In this document: piece after piece, positions 63,558 through 64,000 of the stretch
Numbering within the stretch: the first letter of the stretch is position 1
How the letters are laid out: every line of letters starts with the position of its first letter
Source: Alphaproteobacteria bacterium
GTDB taxonomy: Bacteria; Pseudomonadota; Alphaproteobacteria; Rickettsiales; SXRF01
Length of the DNA stretch: 64,000 nt
Reading direction: 5' to 3'
Assembly: GCA_025362975.1 (NCBI GenBank)
Contig: JANYES010000014.1
Span: 1 to 64,000, forward strand
Program-made: the position numbers and the translations under genes
Notes under the pieces: generated by a model
The model's database searches: none
Told to the model about the DNA's origin: nothing
What the model saw: the letters and a program-made list of their open reading frames with translations, nothing else

Positions 63558-64000
63558 TCAGGGTTGCTTAAAAAATCCGTTTTGCGTCCAGCGGCCGAAC
63601 CACACCTGAACGCCAGCGGCGATGTCGGGTAGCAATTCCGGTTCGGCTTCGGCGACATGTTCAAGCGCCGCGCCCACCGCAAGGCCATTATTAAGCTGCT
63701 CCATCACCAGAAACTCCGCGCGGGTGAGATGGTGGCGCTTCACTTCGTTTTCATGCCGCAGCACCATCATATACGCGTCTGAAGCCGCAGGGCGTTCTGG
63801 CATTTCGTCTTTGCGTTGCGAAATAAGGTAGCCATCCACCGGATAACCCGCCGCAAGCAGCCGCGACGCGGTGCGAAGTTCCAGCGTCATATCGCCGAAC
63901 GCCTCCGGCGTCACGTTCATCAGCATCTGAGGCGAGAGTGCCTCGCTTTCTTCCAGCAGGAAGGTTTCGGCGATGGCGCATTCGAGCGCGGCGAGGTCGG
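63558..64000 (-). CDS. DUF2063 (BufC-like) protein, partial
   Basis: The minus-strand frame is open at the right window edge and ends at 63558; its start is outside. The visible ~147 residues begin DLAALECAIAETF, contain ELRTASRLLAAGYPVDGY and end with a helical segment including RAEFLVMEQLNNGL. This pattern fits DUF2063, the partner of MNIO (DUF692) enzymes that make bufferin-type copper-binding RiPPs. Neighbouring precursor and DUF692 genes would lie beyond position 64000. Confidence 0.7.
   Translation of the reverse strand, partial: DLAALECAIAETFLLEESEALSPQMLMNVTPEAFGDMTLELRTASRLLAAGYPVDGYLISQRKDEMPERPAASDAYMMVLRHENEVKRHHLTRAEFLVMEQLNNGLAVGAALEHVAEAEPELLPDIAAGVQVWFGRWTQNGFFKQP

Overview
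The window reads as chromosomal DNA of an alphaproteobacterium. The support is a mdh-sucCD-sucAB-lpd TCA block, a cytochrome bc1 assembly chaperone of the CBP3 type, an RpoH sigma factor with a conserved RpoH box, a ferrochelatase with a Cys-rich C-terminus, HemJ instead of HemG/HemY, and the order rho-hemJ-hemH-hemE / ppsR-aroE-coaE-dnaQ, which in this class flanks the replication origin. The sequence does not fix the order or genus. No rRNA, tRNA or CRISPR array was recognised.

Layout. 0-1.3 kb: the tail of an IS3-type transposase, a disturbed junction and a lone divergent CobD/CbiB homologue. 1.4-6.5 kb: rsmA, gmk, a SCO copper chaperone, an orphan low-complexity protein, a noncoding stretch with strong inverted repeats, the CBP3-like chaperone and rpoH with a candidate sigma-32 promoter. 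6.7-18.5 kb: the TCA operon on the minus strand, interrupted by several small unknown genes. 18.7-20.8 kb: an orphan 501-residue protein and a decayed membrane-protein gene. 20.8-25.0 kb: rho, hemJ, hemH, hemE. 25.0-25.36 kb: a noncoding interval with six DnaA-box-like 9-mers in both orientations next to an AT-rich stretch, the probable oriC. Nearly all genes to its left lie on the minus strand and the first genes to its right on the plus strand, as expected for replication leaving this point.

25.4-37.5 kb: ppsR-aroE-coaE-(secreted protein)-dnaQ, then secA with a small nucleotidyltransferase on the other strand, a periplasmic parvulin, argJ-mutT, and a tight operon of a nucleotidyltransferase-cupin fusion, a rhodanese and a half-length MetH (B12-binding and reactivation modules only). 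37.6-51.5 kb: comF, an NDUFAF5-like methyltransferase, comEC, a copper-type P-ATPase with two altered motifs, a J-protein, murJ, a cutA gene broken by an amber codon, a TrmA/RlmD-type RNA methyltransferase, a secreted phosphoesterase, a retropepsin-like protease, kbl and a 58-residue histone H1-like protein. 51.6-64 kb: an ABC-F ATPase, folC, the ybbA-ybbP ABC system divergent from two tandem TesA-like hydrolases, a two-gene signalling module (a DUF3095 nucleotide-cyclase-like protein and an MBL-GAF-HD-GYP protein) preceded by a hairpin that may cover its ribosome site, periplasmic msrA, and a partial DUF2063 gene that hints at a bufferin-type RiPP cluster beyond the right edge.

The most rewarding items are the oriC candidate, the cyclase-like/HD-GYP module with its leader hairpin, the truncated MetH, the P-ATPase with Ser-Pro-Cys and Thr-Arg-Glu motifs, and the DUF2063 edge. 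Functions are inferred from motifs read by eye; no database search was run.
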